A stretch of DNA of 64,000 nucleotides from a candidate division WOR-3 bacterium (GTDB lineage Bacteria > Hydrothermota > Tepidihabitantia > SM23-42), in the NCBI GenBank assembly GCA_029858255.1, contig JAOUFJ010000005.1, positions 1 to 64,000 on the forward strand, read 5' to 3'. A program made the translations under genes and the position numbers. This document shows positions 16,823-25,948 of this stretch, one piece after another (positions within the stretch are counted from its first letter, which is position 1; every line of letters begins with the position of its first letter). Under the pieces are notes generated by a model that ran no database searches, was not told where the DNA came from, and saw nothing but the letters and a program-made list of their open reading frames with translations.

Positions 16823-17863
16823 ATGAGATTACTACATACGGCTGACCTGCACTTGAAGAAAGGTGAGGATGAACGCTTCGACGTACTTGCGTGGTTAATT
16901 GGAAAAGCAGGCGAGATAGGGGTGGATTATTTCGTAATTGCGGGAGATCTCTTTGACTCTGACACCGATGCTACAGTGATGAGACAGAGATTGAGAGGGG
17001 TATTCGATTCGGCAAAATGCAAGTTCATTGTTATACCAGGCAACCACGATGAGCATTCATTCGGTGCGGACTTTGAATACGGCAAGAATGTTATTCAGCT
17101 GACCGACAAACCTTATCAGATCGTCGAGGCGGGTGACGTCAAGATTTGCGGCATACCCTATCAGCACAAAAGATTCAGTGAATGCATCAAAGACCTTCCG
17201 TCTGGGATTGATATCCTGATTGCACACGGTACCCTGTATGATCCATTATACATTTTCTCGTTGCTCGACGACCCCGAGACCGAATACATGCCGATGTTCC
17301 CGTCTGATCTTCGGAATATCGCACGATATGCTGCAATGGGCCACTTGCACGCAAGTTTTATCGAACTGACGTACGGGGGCACGCGTGTCATATATCCAGG
17401 TTCTCCGATCGCATTGGGTAAGAAATGCGAGGGCGAGCGTAGCTACTGTCTGGTAGAGATCGACGGCGACCGGGTCGAAATCAAAAAGTGTAGCGTGGAA
17501 AATGCACCCTACTGGGTCACCGGGGAATTCTTCGTATATCCGGAGGCAGAACAACGTATTCTGAGTGACATCGAGAAATTTCTTAATGGTATAGATGATC
17601 CAATGGTCATGCCGAATGTTGTAGCAACAGGCTATATTGCAGAGAAAGAGAAGGAATTTTTGGATGCTCTTGAATCCATACGCAAAAAGTACGAGAAGAA
17701 ATTCAGGAAATTGGATTTAGCTTCACATATTCAATCGTGGGAAAAAGTGATCTCCAATCCGATCGTTCGGCGTTTTGTGGTCAAGACCGCTGACCTTGAA
17801 GATAGTATCCGTATGAAGGTGTTTGATATTTGTCTGCCGATTTTTGATAGAGTTTTGAAATGA
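16823..17863 (+). CDS. YhaO/SbcD-like DNA-repair metallophosphoesterase
   Basis: 346 aa from ATG 16823, right after the Nudix stop; an earlier in-frame start lies inside the Nudix gene. The calcineurin-like phosphoesterase motifs are HTADLHL, AGDLFDSD, PGNHDEHSFG, IAHGTLYD and MGHLHAS, the two-metal nuclease site of the Mre11/SbcD/YhaO group. Its stop overlaps the start of an SMC-like ATPase by four bases (ATGA), the usual pairing of nuclease and Rad50/SbcC/YhaN partner. Length is shorter than typical SbcD (about 400) and near YhaO. Probably trims DNA ends or hairpins with its partner. Confidence 0.85.
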   Translation: MRLLHTADLHLKKGEDERFDVLAWLIGKAGEIGVDYFVIAGDLFDSDTDATVMRQRLRGVFDSAKCKFIVIPGNHDEHSFGADFEYGKNVIQLTDKPYQIVEAGDVKICGIPYQHKRFSECIKDLPSGIDILIAHGTLYDPLYIFSLLDDPETEYMPMFPSDLRNIARYAAMGHLHASFIELTYGGTRVIYPGSPIALGKKCEGERSYCLVEIDGDRVEIKKCSVENAPYWVTGEFFVYPEAEQRILSDIEKFLNGIDDPMVMPNVVATGYIAEKEKEFLDALESIRKKYEKKFRKLDLASHIQSWEKVISNPIVRRFVVKTADLEDSIRMKVFDICLPIFDRVLK

Positions 17864-19944
17864 AGATCAGGAGCATTCGCATCAGAAAATATGGGCCCAT
17901 TCGGGAATTTACGATTGACCCGGGTTCTTTTGAGGTCATCTTTGGGCTAAACGAGGCGGGGAAGACGGCGCTGGTGGAGGTTCTGGCTCAGATTCTTTTC
18001 AAGAAAACAGCCGCAAATCTCAGATATGAAAAACCCGAACACACGGCTATCGAAGTAGAAGATGATGGTCATGCGTATAGTCTGCCGCAGAAGAAGGTCA
18101 ATACGGAACTGCCTGCTGGTGATGTAGCGAATCTCATGTACGTGCAAGCTTCGGAATCAACTGTGTTCGGTTCGCGTGGCGAGACACAGCTCTGGGATGG
18201 AATAAAAACGATGCTCAGCAAAGTAGGCGCCGGTGTTACATTCACAAAACTTGACGAGTATATATTCGATGCCGTTGACCTTCAACCGGTAAAGGGGGAA
18301 TGGAAACGTTCAAAACAGATCGCCATTGAAAACGAACTGCAGCGCAAGGAGGCGCTGGCCCTTTATATGAGAAAAATCGGTGAGGTTGGAAAGAAAGAAT
18401 CCGAGTTGGCAAAATTGACCGCCAATAGTAATGTTATCAAAAGGCGAATTGAAGAGATCGATCAGTACAGGAAATATATGAGCTACTCCGAGCTGGTCAA
18501 ATTGCATAATGCTTACAGGGAAACGAAGACCGTTGCTCAGGATTACGAACGCTATAAGTACGACTATCTCACAGAGTGGCAGAAACTTGATTTAGAGAGA
18601 AATGCCCGTTTAGGTGAGGGCAGAAAGGTGCAGGAGATCGAGGACGAGGTAAAACAACTCGAGCGGGATATTGTAGTTCTCCAGGGTGTCGACGAATACA
18701 TCACCAAGGAAGGCCTGAAGAACTGTACCGGAAGGCGCGAGGCGCAGAGGAGTCAGCCTTCCATTGCCGTACCTTCGATCATCATGCTGCTTGCGATAGG
18801 CCTTGCGGCGCTCGGTATATTTAATCTCGTGCCGCTCGGGCCCACCTTGATCTTTCTTGCTGGAGCGGTTTCTCTATTCGCTTACGTACTTTATCGACGT
18901 CATGCAGTGCGGAGGGTCCTGGCGGACAGCCGGGAGTATTTGAAAAAAGCACAAAGCGTATTTCCTGAAATGCGTACCATAGATGAATTGCCCGATAGAA
19001 TAGAAAAAAATCAGGAAGAGTTGATAACGAAGAGAACCCTGGTCGAAGAAAAAAGAAGAATAATCGAGCGCATGGCAATCGCGCGACCGGTTGATTTGAT
19101 CGAAAAAGAAATATCTCTTTTGTGCACCAAGACAGGACTTGCAGAGCTGGGCGACCTCGAAGTTAAATTGACCGAGAAAAGAAAAATTGATGACGAATTG
19201 ACTAGATTAGGAACGCGGCTCGCCGGGCTCCTGCAGGAAAATGATCCGAAGAAATGGGAAAGGATGATTAGTGAGCGGAAAGTCAAGCAACCCGCAGAAG
19301 AGCCCGACCTTTCAGCATATGGGGATCTCGTAGAAGAGCAGCAAATGACACAACGTCAAATTGACGGTCTGACCCGCGAAATAAGACTCTTCCGTGACGT
19401 GGAACAGGCGAGGGTCGATATAAGTGATGATCATGCTGCATTCGTTGAATTTGAGGAACTGGAGAGGAAATTAAGCGACTACGAACTGGAAAAAAAGGCG
19501 GCTTTTGCGGCACGGGAAATTCTCAGGGGTATGAGCGGAGAGCTCGATGAGTTCATACAAGACATCCTGCACGGGAAGGACAGTTTGAGTGAATACTTCC
19601 GTGCAGTGACCGACCGCTATGTGCGGGTGGTTGTCGAGAGCGAGAATTTTAAGGTAGAAGATAGATCAGGCAAAACTTATACTCTTGAGAGTCTCAGCAG
19701 TGGCACGCAGGACCAGTTGCTTATGTGTTTTCGCATGGCGGCATTGACAAAGGTATATTCAAAAGGTGCTTTTATGATTCTCGACGACGCATTCATCTTT
19801 GCAGATTGGCAGCGGAGAGAAAGGCTTGCCCGGCTGCTTAAGGATTTTGTCGAGAAGGGGAATCAAGTGATCTACCTGACCTCTGATGACCATACCCGAG
19901 ACCTCTTGGCTGGATACGGGGCACGGGTAACTGTATTGAAATAA
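17860..19944 (+). CDS. YhaN-like AAA/SMC-type ATPase with central membrane hairpin
   Basis: 694 aa. Walker A GLNEAGKTAL near residue 28; C-terminal ABC signature LSSGTQDQ and Walker B MILDDAF, as in Rad50/SbcC ATPases. The middle is coiled coil broken by two hydrophobic segments at about residues 302-347 (IIMLLAIGLAALGIF and LIFLAGAVSLFAYVLY). That central transmembrane hairpin is characteristic of YhaN rather than SbcC or Rad50, and the short length (SbcC is about 1000) agrees. Overlaps the phosphoesterase gene by four bases. Probably a membrane-tethered DNA-processing complex, inferred from family and context. Confidence 0.85.
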   Translation: MKIRSIRIRKYGPIREFTIDPGSFEVIFGLNEAGKTALVEVLAQILFKKTAANLRYEKPEHTAIEVEDDGHAYSLPQKKVNTELPAGDVANLMYVQASESTVFGSRGETQLWDGIKTMLSKVGAGVTFTKLDEYIFDAVDLQPVKGEWKRSKQIAIENELQRKEALALYMRKIGEVGKKESELAKLTANSNVIKRRIEEIDQYRKYMSYSELVKLHNAYRETKTVAQDYERYKYDYLTEWQKLDLERNARLGEGRKVQEIEDEVKQLERDIVVLQGVDEYITKEGLKNCTGRREAQRSQPSIAVPSIIMLLAIGLAALGIFNLVPLGPTLIFLAGAVSLFAYVLYRRHAVRRVLADSREYLKKAQSVFPEMRTIDELPDRIEKNQEELITKRTLVEEKRRIIERMAIARPVDLIEKEISLLCTKTGLAELGDLEVKLTEKRKIDDELTRLGTRLAGLLQENDPKKWERMISERKVKQPAEEPDLSAYGDLVEEQQMTQRQIDGLTREIRLFRDVEQARVDISDDHAAFVEFEELERKLSDYELEKKAAFAAREILRGMSGELDEFIQDILHGKDSLSEYFRAVTDRYVRVVVESENFKVEDRSGKTYTLESLSSGTQDQLLMCFRMAALTKVYSKGAFMILDDAFIFADWQRRERLARLLKDFVEKGNQVIYLTSDDHTRDLLAGYGARVTVLK

Positions 19945-19961
19945 ACACACAGCATAATCGC

Positions 19962-21098
19962 ATGACATTACCTTCTAATATTTGCGAAAAGTTGCTCGTC
20001 TGGGCCGGTATCGAAGGATTGACCTATGCCACAGAGTCTCATCACAGAAAGAGATTGCGTGTAATTAGAGATCAAATGAGACGACTGTCTTCTGATTTCG
20101 CGGAAGGTAAACCTTCTGAATCGAGGTATTCTAATGCATATTTTCTGTATAACTTTCCGTTGAACATCATGAAGATGATGCATGTTATTGGAGAAATTTC
20201 TTCGCGCTACTCACACTTCTTATTGAATAGGCCAAGGTACAGCATTCTTGATATTGGCTGCGGTGAAGGCGCGGGTATGTATGGAGCATACTATGCTCTA
20301 AAAAATCTTGATGACTCGTTGAAGATTCGAATCACCGGGATCGATCGCTCTGGCATTATGCTCGAGCATGCTCGGCAGATGGCTGCGCATCTCCGAAAAC
20401 ACGGTGAAGGAATCATAACAACATTCTTCAACCGTGATGCGGCAGATATTCGTAGTTCTTTGCCGCGGAAGAAGTATGATGTTATCATCTGCAATAACTC
20501 CCTTGCCGAAATATTCCGGGAAGATGTGATTCCAAAGAAATACATCGGTGTACTGTTCGGTCATCTTGCCAACGAAGGTTTGCTGGTGATAATTGAACCC
20601 GCACTGAAAAAGTTTGCGCGCCGCTTGATGCAATTGCGTGATGATCTGACTGGACATAAAGCTGCACAGGTAATTCTACCCTGCCTGCACGAAGGACATT
20701 GTTCGTTATTGCAGATCGATAATCGTGATGAGTGGTGTCACCAGTCTGTAGCATGGAAGCCACCTGCTTTTCTTCGAATCATTAATGAAGGACTCAACCG
20801 TGAGATCGATATGTTGAAGTTTGCGTATGTGGTGATAGCTAAAACGAAGGCGCGAGGGGTATGGCCGGGAGGTTACCGGGTTATCAGCAAATTGCTCAAA
20901 GAAAAGGGAAAGGTGAGGTGTTTCCTTTGCACGGAACACGGGAGGGTGGAGCTGGTGCGTTTGAATAGATCAAAGAGCACCAGTAACACGATGTTTGATA
21001 AAATAAAGAAAGGTGATGTGATAAAGTTGACAGATGTGGTCGAGCGCAAACCGGATTATTGGGAGGTCAGTGCACAAACGGTTATTGAACCCAGGTAG
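19962..21098 (+). CDS. Rsm22-like SAM-dependent methyltransferase
   Basis: 378 aa. The class I methyltransferase motif ILDIGCGEGAGM lies near residue 92, followed by ITGIDRS and YDVIICNNSLAEI. After the fold comes a cysteine cluster, PCLHEGHCSL and DEWCHQS, matching the arrangement of the Rsm22 family (mitochondrial small-subunit factor and bacterial relatives), which is thought to bind an iron-sulfur cluster. A C-terminal segment (RCFLCTEHGRVELVRL..GDVIKLTDV) looks like a small beta domain. Likely a ribosome- or rRNA-related methyltransferase, but no substrate is established for bacterial members. It follows the YhaN-like gene by 17 bases and ends at a strong terminator. Confidence 0.75.
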   Translation: MTLPSNICEKLLVWAGIEGLTYATESHHRKRLRVIRDQMRRLSSDFAEGKPSESRYSNAYFLYNFPLNIMKMMHVIGEISSRYSHFLLNRPRYSILDIGCGEGAGMYGAYYALKNLDDSLKIRITGIDRSGIMLEHARQMAAHLRKHGEGIITTFFNRDAADIRSSLPRKKYDVIICNNSLAEIFREDVIPKKYIGVLFGHLANEGLLVIIEPALKKFARRLMQLRDDLTGHKAAQVILPCLHEGHCSLLQIDNRDEWCHQSVAWKPPAFLRIINEGLNREIDMLKFAYVVIAKTKARGVWPGGYRVISKLLKEKGKVRCFLCTEHGRVELVRLNRSKSTSNTMFDKIKKGDVIKLTDVVERKPDYWEVSAQTVIEPR

Positions 21099-21104
21099 CA
21101 AAAA

Positions 21105-21129
21105 GGCCCCCGGTCATTGACCAGGGGCC
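21105..21129. terminator. Bidirectional intrinsic terminator
   Basis: GGCCCCCGGTC-ATTG-ACCAGGGGCC hairpin with one mismatch, preceded by AAAAA and followed by a T-rich tail, between converging genes. Confidence 0.8.
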
Positions 21130-21152
21130 ATGCTTTATTATTTCATTTTCGA

Positions 21153-22181
21153 TCAAAGACCCGGGCCGCAACCCCAGCATCCTCTGAATTTGGGACGGTA
21201 GGTGAAACCGATTGAGAATTTGAATCCTTGGTGGGGTCCTTCAATACCCGGCACGCTGGCAAAGTTTACTCGGTAGCGGGCGTCGAGCATTAACCTGATG
21301 TCGTATGTCCTGAAGAAGACAATACCGCCGCCGGCATTGAGAGTTAGTCCGTACCTAGATTCCTCAGGCAAGTTTGGGTCCTCGTAGTCAACTATGATCC
21401 AACCAAAGCCTAAACCACCGCCAAAATAGGGTGAAATGTCTTTCTTGCTCACCATGTAGAGGAGTGAGACTTCGGGGAAAGAAGCTTCTCCTACGTTTCC
21501 CTCCGTATCGCCGAGATCGCCAGGAAATGCGAAATGGCCGGCAATCTCTGCAACCAGATGTGGTGTTTCATACCAGTATAGACCGCCAAAATGATACATC
21601 AAGCCAGACTCACCATAGCCGGCAAGCGGCGTAAACATACCACTGGTGAAACCTACGGTATGGAACACACGGCGCCGTAGCGGTTCCTTCTCTTCTTCCT
21701 CGGTCACTAATTCTACCTCGACGGTCTCTTCTACTTTCTTCCTTTCGGAGATTGATTTTGCCAGTCTCTTTACTACTGTATCGAGGTCCTCAGCCGACTT
21801 GGCAGCAAGACTACCGGCCCAGATGATCTGACCGGTCGCCACGTTCACAACTGAAAGTTGAACAATGTGTTTTTCTCCCAGTGTAGAAACTGAGCCGTAT
21901 ATCACCTGTTCAACGTTCGCTTGCATTCCTGCTTCAACCGCGCATGTGGTCTGGTAACACTCAAGTACTTCGCCAGCCGCGGCATCCATGGCATCGGGAT
22001 TGAGCACGGTATGCCCGAGATTGGTGAGGTCACTGGTCAGCAGACTCGCCACGGTCTCGGTCGTTGCATAAGAAACGCCAACCGGTTTAAGATGCAGGAC
22101 TCCATATTTTGCCGCGTGTGCAGCAAATGGCAGGATCAAGATCATCGTCAGTGCAAACCATTTGATTCCATTGTTCCTCAT
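21153..22181 (-). CDS. Envelope protein: CsgG/TolB-N-like domain plus outer-membrane barrel
   Basis: 342 aa, ATG preceded by AAGGAGG. Signal peptide ending AHA (residue about 23). Residues 25-150 (YGVLHLKPVGVS, LTSDLTNLGHTVLN, VIYGSVSTLGEKHIVQLSVVN, TGQIIWAGS) have the pattern of CsgG / TolB-N-like domains found in lipoproteins and secretion-pore proteins. After a charged linker (VEETVEVELVTEEEEKEP), residues 180-342 alternate hydrophobic strands with Gly and aromatics (YFGGGLGFGW, LNAGGGIVFF, FKFSIGFTYRPK), like a small outer-membrane barrel. No specific family recognised; role probably structural. The 5' leader contains a GC-rich hairpin. Confidence 0.6.
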   Translation of the reverse strand: MRNNGIKWFALTMILILPFAAHAAKYGVLHLKPVGVSYATTETVASLLTSDLTNLGHTVLNPDAMDAAAGEVLECYQTTCAVEAGMQANVEQVIYGSVSTLGEKHIVQLSVVNVATGQIIWAGSLAAKSAEDLDTVVKRLAKSISERKKVEETVEVELVTEEEEKEPLRRRVFHTVGFTSGMFTPLAGYGESGLMYHFGGLYWYETPHLVAEIAGHFAFPGDLGDTEGNVGEASFPEVSLLYMVSKKDISPYFGGGLGFGWIIVDYEDPNLPEESRYGLTLNAGGGIVFFRTYDIRLMLDARYRVNFASVPGIEGPHQGFKFSIGFTYRPKFRGCWGCGPGL

Positions 22182-22205
22182 TATTCCTCCTTAGGATTTC
22201 ATTAT

Positions 22206-22246
22206 TGCTGCCGGCGGCCCGGGTTGAAAATCCTCAAAACCGCCGG
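22206..22246. other. GC-rich hairpin in the leader of the barrel protein gene
   Basis: GCCGGCGG and CCGCCGGC arms around a loop of about 23 bases, some 25 bases upstream of the start. It could be a leader regulatory structure or an upstream terminator; not recognised as a known riboswitch. Confidence 0.4.
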
Positions 22247-22299
22247 CGTTTCGACAAAAGAAACTTGGTAAAAGTCTTTTTAAGACATTATTACTTACT

Positions 22300-22400
22300 T
22301 ATATAGCAAAACATGTGCCAGCACAAATGTTTGAAATTACGTGGTTTATTCAAGGATAGCGCACTGATATAGTGCTGAGTGCACAATAATTGTGCAACGG
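22300..22400. other. Cluster of short GCAC hairpins downstream of the kinase-like gene
   Basis: Three small palindromes lie close together: TGTGCCAGCACA, GCACTGATATAGTGC and the perfect TGCACAATAATTGTGCA (22380-22396). They lie between the stop at 22463 and the leader of the next minus-strand gene. Confidence 0.4.
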
Positions 22401-22462
22401 ATAACCGATTGATATCAATACGGCATGTGTCTCGTCTTCTGTACTGACTTCCAATTAACGTA

Positions 22463-23950
22463 TCAATATGCGAATGAGCTCCCGCCGATAAATTCGCGCA
22501 GGATTGAATTGAAAGGCACATCCCGTTCTGACAGGTCATAGAACAAATTCAGAAAATCGCTCAACCTGTTCGCTTCTTCGTACTCAGCGGTGCCCTTTTT
22601 GACTCGCGTGATAATAGGCAGGCAGAATCTCTTTAACACGCATGGCTCGTATATCAATGCTGAATTGAACATCTCGTCAGCTTCTTCCTGAAGAGGATAT
22701 ATATTTTGTTCTTCACCCCTTCTTACACGGCTCCAGAGCTGGAGTACATTCTGAACGCGGTAGCCGCGGAAATGCGTGTCGCGCACTATTCTTCTTATCA
22801 TCCGTGTGTCGGTCGTGGAGATGCGGTTATGGTCATCTATGTTGAGCTGGGTCAGGGCACTAACATAGATCTTGAACTTCAACTTGCTGGCGATCTTGTG
22901 GGTCAATGCATCATTGAGACAGTGTATGCCTTCCAGCAAGACTAGATCGTAATCTGCCCCGCGGATGACCCGTCCCTTGATACGCCTCCCCGTTACGAAA
23001 TTGAACCTGGGTGTTGAGACCCCTTTGTCGCATGTTAGTTTCAGTAATTGGTCATTCAGTAGCGGGACATCTACCGCACCTATCGTTTCGAAGTCAAGTC
23101 CGCCCCATTTGTCTTTTGGGGTCTTGCTGTGAGGGTGAAAATAGTCATCCGTCGAAATCGTCAACGGCTTGACACCGTTGACGATGAGTTGTATGGCCAG
23201 ACGTTTTGTGAAAGTCGTTTTTCCGGCACTGCTTGGGCCGGCGATCAGAACTACTCTGCTATTCTCTTTGACGATTCGATCGGCGATATGTGCGATCTTC
23301 TTTTCGTGCAGTGCTTCTACTACCTTGATTATTTCCGGTCCGTTACCTCTTCTTATCGTAGCATTCAAAGGTCCGAGATCTTCTATGCCGAGTATCCGCG
23401 CCCATTCCACGTACTCATTGAATATACGGGCGAGTTTCGGCTGGGGTATAAAATCAGGGAGAACGGACATGTCATACCAAGCAGGGAAGACCATGATAAA
23501 TCCGGGCTTGAAATACTTCAGGTAAAAGAGGGATGCCCGGTCCGTTGAATCGAGCGGTGGGATCGCATACATGTCATAATAGTCGAGCAAAGAGAATAGG
23601 GTCACGTTCCGCTTCCGAATATTTCTGAGCAGTCTGACCTTGTCCGGCTGATTGAGATTGTTGAAGAGATAGGCCGCTTTCTTCACCGGAAAATCTGCCT
23701 GCTGTATCGGCAGGTCTTCTTTGACAAGCTGCCTCATCTGCCGTTCGATCTTTTTCACACTTTCTGCTTTGATCTTCCGGTTCAGCGTGCAGTAGAACCC
23801 TCCGCTCATCGAGTGCTCGATGCGTAATCTTGCTCTGGGAAATACACGCCTGACCGCGACGCACAGGATCAACGATAGCGATGATTGATATCTCCGCCAG
23901 AGATTCAGGCTGTGCAGGTCGTCCGAATGGGTGTTCTTCTTGGGGGCCAC
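22463..23950 (-). CDS. Uridine-kinase-like P-loop protein with N-terminal ThrRS-type domain
   Basis: 495 aa. GTG start at 23950, two bases after the YggS stop. The N-terminal about 200 residues (RIEHSMSGGFYCTL, ADFPVKKAAYLF) resemble the second additional domain of threonyl-tRNA synthetase. From residue about 230 comes a phosphoribulokinase/uridine kinase domain: Walker A AGPSSAGKTTF, STDDYFHPH, and the PRFNF..VLLEGIH core. This fused architecture is known from Thermotoga and clostridia as a 'nucleoside kinase'; its true substrate is not settled to my knowledge. It lacks the Cys/His metal set of an editing enzyme as far as I can see. Confidence 0.8.
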   Translation of the reverse strand: MAPKKNTHSDDLHSLNLWRRYQSSLSLILCVAVRRVFPRARLRIEHSMSGGFYCTLNRKIKAESVKKIERQMRQLVKEDLPIQQADFPVKKAAYLFNNLNQPDKVRLLRNIRKRNVTLFSLLDYYDMYAIPPLDSTDRASLFYLKYFKPGFIMVFPAWYDMSVLPDFIPQPKLARIFNEYVEWARILGIEDLGPLNATIRRGNGPEIIKVVEALHEKKIAHIADRIVKENSRVVLIAGPSSAGKTTFTKRLAIQLIVNGVKPLTISTDDYFHPHSKTPKDKWGGLDFETIGAVDVPLLNDQLLKLTCDKGVSTPRFNFVTGRRIKGRVIRGADYDLVLLEGIHCLNDALTHKIASKLKFKIYVSALTQLNIDDHNRISTTDTRMIRRIVRDTHFRGYRVQNVLQLWSRVRRGEEQNIYPLQEEADEMFNSALIYEPCVLKRFCLPIITRVKKGTAEYEEANRLSDFLNLFYDLSERDVPFNSILREFIGGSSFAY

Positions 23951-23951
23951 G

Positions 23952-24629
23952 CTAATTTCTAGGACCGAATATTGCAGTACCGACTCGGATCATGGTTGAT
24001 CCTTCGGCGATGGCAACCTCATAATCTGCGGTCATACCCATCGAGAGGACCGGAAATGGCTGGTCAAATTCCTGGGACATTTCATCTCGCAGATCGCGCA
24101 GCATACGGAAACAGAGTCTCGATGCTTCAGGGTTTTCAATTGCCCAGCCGGGGCCAATGGTCATCAAACCCCGTACATCGATCTTCTTGCATTTCTTTAC
24201 ACTCTCATAGAAATCGAAGGCCTCATTTGGAGAAATCCCGAATTTCGTAGGTTCTTTGGAGGTATTAATTTCGATCAAACATTCGATCTTACTGGTCGTG
24301 CGTTTTTCGATCTCCTGGGCAAGCCGCAGGGAATCGAGGCTCTGTATCATTTTGAAGATTTTCAATGCCTCCTTCACCTTGTTCGTTTGAAGATGGCCGA
24401 CCATGTGCCAATCAACCTTCTCGCCAATGACCGAATGCTTCTGACTTGCTTCCTGGACACGATTTTCCCCGAATATTTTGATGCCGCATGCGAGTGCTTC
24501 TTCGATTATCTCGGCCGGGAATGACTTGGAGACGGCAACGATGGTGATCTCGTCCGGATTCCGGCCGGAGCGGGCCGCGGCGCGATCGATCTGCATCATA
24601 AGCCTTTCAACGTTGTCTTTGATTGACAT
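23952..24629 (-). CDS. yggS: YggS/PLPBP-family pyridoxal-phosphate homeostasis protein
   Basis: 225 aa from ATG 24629; a TTG two codons upstream is less likely because it overlaps the end of the promoter -10 box. The PLP lysine lies in ITIVAVSKSFP (about residue 35), followed by GENRVQE, WHMVGHLQTNK, and C-terminal LSMGMTADYEVAIAEGST and VGTAIFG, all diagnostic of the fold-III PLP-binding YggS family. It controls PLP supply and amino/keto-acid balance and has no known catalytic activity. First gene of a minus-strand unit with the kinase-like gene. mRNA appears leaderless. Confidence 0.93.
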   Translation of the reverse strand: MSIKDNVERLMMQIDRAAARSGRNPDEITIVAVSKSFPAEIIEEALACGIKIFGENRVQEASQKHSVIGEKVDWHMVGHLQTNKVKEALKIFKMIQSLDSLRLAQEIEKRTTSKIECLIEINTSKEPTKFGISPNEAFDFYESVKKCKKIDVRGLMTIGPGWAIENPEASRLCFRMLRDLRDEMSQEFDQPFPVLSMGMTADYEVAIAEGSTMIRVGTAIFGPRN

Positions 24630-24634
24630 GGGCA

Positions 24635-24662
24635 ATTATACGAAATTTGTCCGTAGTGTCAA
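24635..24662 (-). promoter_or_regulatory. Promoter of yggS, leaderless type
   Basis: TTGACA (24657-24662), 16 bp, TATAAT (24635-24640), five bases to ATG 24629. Confidence 0.8.
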
Positions 24663-24684
24663 TCGTCGTTCATGCTATCACCAG

Positions 24685-24712
24685 TTGACTTTGTCTTTCT
24701 TTTTTGTATAAT
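24685..24712 (+). promoter_or_regulatory. Promoter of rpmB
   Basis: TTGACT (24685-24690), 16 bp, TATAAT (24707-24712), then a 17-base interval containing AAAGGAG before ATG 24730. This is a leadered promoter with a ribosome site, divergent from the yggS promoter. Confidence 0.8.
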
Positions 24713-24729
24713 TGAACGAAAGGAGCTAT

Positions 24730-24921
24730 ATGGCAAGGAGATGCGCAATCTGCGAGAGAGGTGCACGTGTTGGTTCGAAAGTCAGCCACGCGGACAATGT
24801 GTCAAAGAGGAAGTTCCGTATCAATCTACAAAGAGTTAAAGTAAAAATGGACGGAGAGATCAAAAGGATTCTTGTTTGCACCAGATGTCTGTCTGCCGGC
24901 AAAGTAAAGAAGATCAAGTAA
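24730..24921 (+). CDS. rpmB: 50S ribosomal protein L28
   Basis: 63 aa, a normal L28 length, with MARRCAICERG at the start (paired cysteines of the zinc-binding form), the NVSKRKFRINLQ core and CTRCLSAGKVKKIK at the end, giving a second CxxC. The ATG at 24730 has AAAGGAG upstream; an apparent earlier TTG (24712) lies on the promoter. Component of the large ribosomal subunit. Followed after four bases by the prenyltransferase gene. Confidence 0.95.
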   Translation: MARRCAICERGARVGSKVSHADNVSKRKFRINLQRVKVKMDGEIKRILVCTRCLSAGKVKKIK

Positions 24922-24925
24922 CCAA

Positions 24926-25858
24926 GTGCCAAGATTTAACCCATTTGATTATTTTTTCATTTTAAGACCCCTCATTCTTATCCCGGCCTGGAATTTTCTC
25001 CTGATCGGTGCGTATTTGGCCAACCGTCAGGCCGCCTTCACGATCGATATCGTCATAGGTTTGCTCGCCTACACTTTTGTTGCGGGTGGAGGCTATATTC
25101 TGAACCAAATAATGGATATAGAAACGGATCGCATGAACAAGAAACTCTTTCTTCTCACCAGCGGCTTCGTGACCCGGCGGGCAGCCTACGCCGAGATAAT
25201 CATCCTGTGGTTTTTGGCGCTCATCATGTCCTTCCGTTTCGGTTGGCTGTTTGTGGTTTTCATCATAGTCTCGATGTTGATGGGTGTTCTGTATTCGGTG
25301 CCTCCGATGAAATTGAAGGGCAAGCCGATCTTCGATACGCTGGCCAATGGTATCGGCTATGGTATGGTTAATTTTTCTATTGGCTGGTTGCTGGTGAGCA
25401 CCTTTGCTCCGTTGATGTTCATTCGTTTCTTGCCATATTGTCTCAGCATCAGTGCGGTTTTTATCAATACGACCATCGTCGATGTTGAGGGTGACCGCAA
25501 GGCAGGAGAATTGACGACGGGCGTGTTCCTGGGGTCCAAGCTTTCCAGCATTTCATCGACGCTCATCATGGGCGCGGCGATCGTTCTTGCCTATGTGCAA
25601 CGGGAATATATTTGCCTGATTCCGGCCGCCGTTTCCTGGCCCTTATTCGCATACGCAGCGGGCTATACGCTGCTCAGGGATGGAGTAAACAGGAAGGTGA
25701 CCATCGCATCGTTCAGATTACCAGGTCTGATTTTTACGGTGATCACGGCGTTATTGTATCCCATATATTTCGTGGTTTTATTTGTAATACTTGTTTCGAT
25801 GCGCATCTACTATAAAAAGCGCTTCGGCATGACGTATCCGACACTTGCCCGGGGTTGA
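24926..25858 (+). CDS. UbiA-family membrane prenyltransferase
   Basis: 310 aa, GTG start four bases after rpmB. About eight or nine hydrophobic segments. The two Asp-rich Mg2+-prenyl-diphosphate motifs are present: NQIMDIETDRMNKK (about residue 61) and NTTIVDVEGDRKAG (about residue 182). The family attaches prenyl chains to aromatic or other acceptors (quinones, chlorophyll, ether lipids). The acceptor cannot be read from sequence, and no quinone genes are nearby. Probably cotranscribed with rpmB, ending at the bidirectional terminator. Confidence 0.85.
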   Translation: MPRFNPFDYFFILRPLILIPAWNFLLIGAYLANRQAAFTIDIVIGLLAYTFVAGGGYILNQIMDIETDRMNKKLFLLTSGFVTRRAAYAEIIILWFLALIMSFRFGWLFVVFIIVSMLMGVLYSVPPMKLKGKPIFDTLANGIGYGMVNFSIGWLLVSTFAPLMFIRFLPYCLSISAVFINTTIVDVEGDRKAGELTTGVFLGSKLSSISSTLIMGAAIVLAYVQREYICLIPAAVSWPLFAYAAGYTLLRDGVNRKVTIASFRLPGLIFTVITALLYPIYFVVLFVILVSMRIYYKKRFGMTYPTLARG

Positions 25859-25904
25859 TCAAGATTGGCACATAGGTTTCATTCCATACGGGTACTTGGG
25901 TAAC

Positions 25905-25935
25905 AAAAAAGGGATGGTTTTGCCATCCCTTTTTT
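25905..25935. terminator. Bidirectional intrinsic terminator
   Basis: AAAAAAGGGATGG, a TTTTG loop and CCATCCCTTTTTT: a perfect 13 bp stem with A and T tracts, between the converging prenyltransferase and HU genes. Confidence 0.92.
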
Positions 25936-25948
25936 GACATTTGTTCTG

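Noticed and set aside
22206-22246. Riboswitch in the leader of the barrel-protein gene
   Set aside because: The hairpin lacks the conserved core of any riboswitch class I could match.
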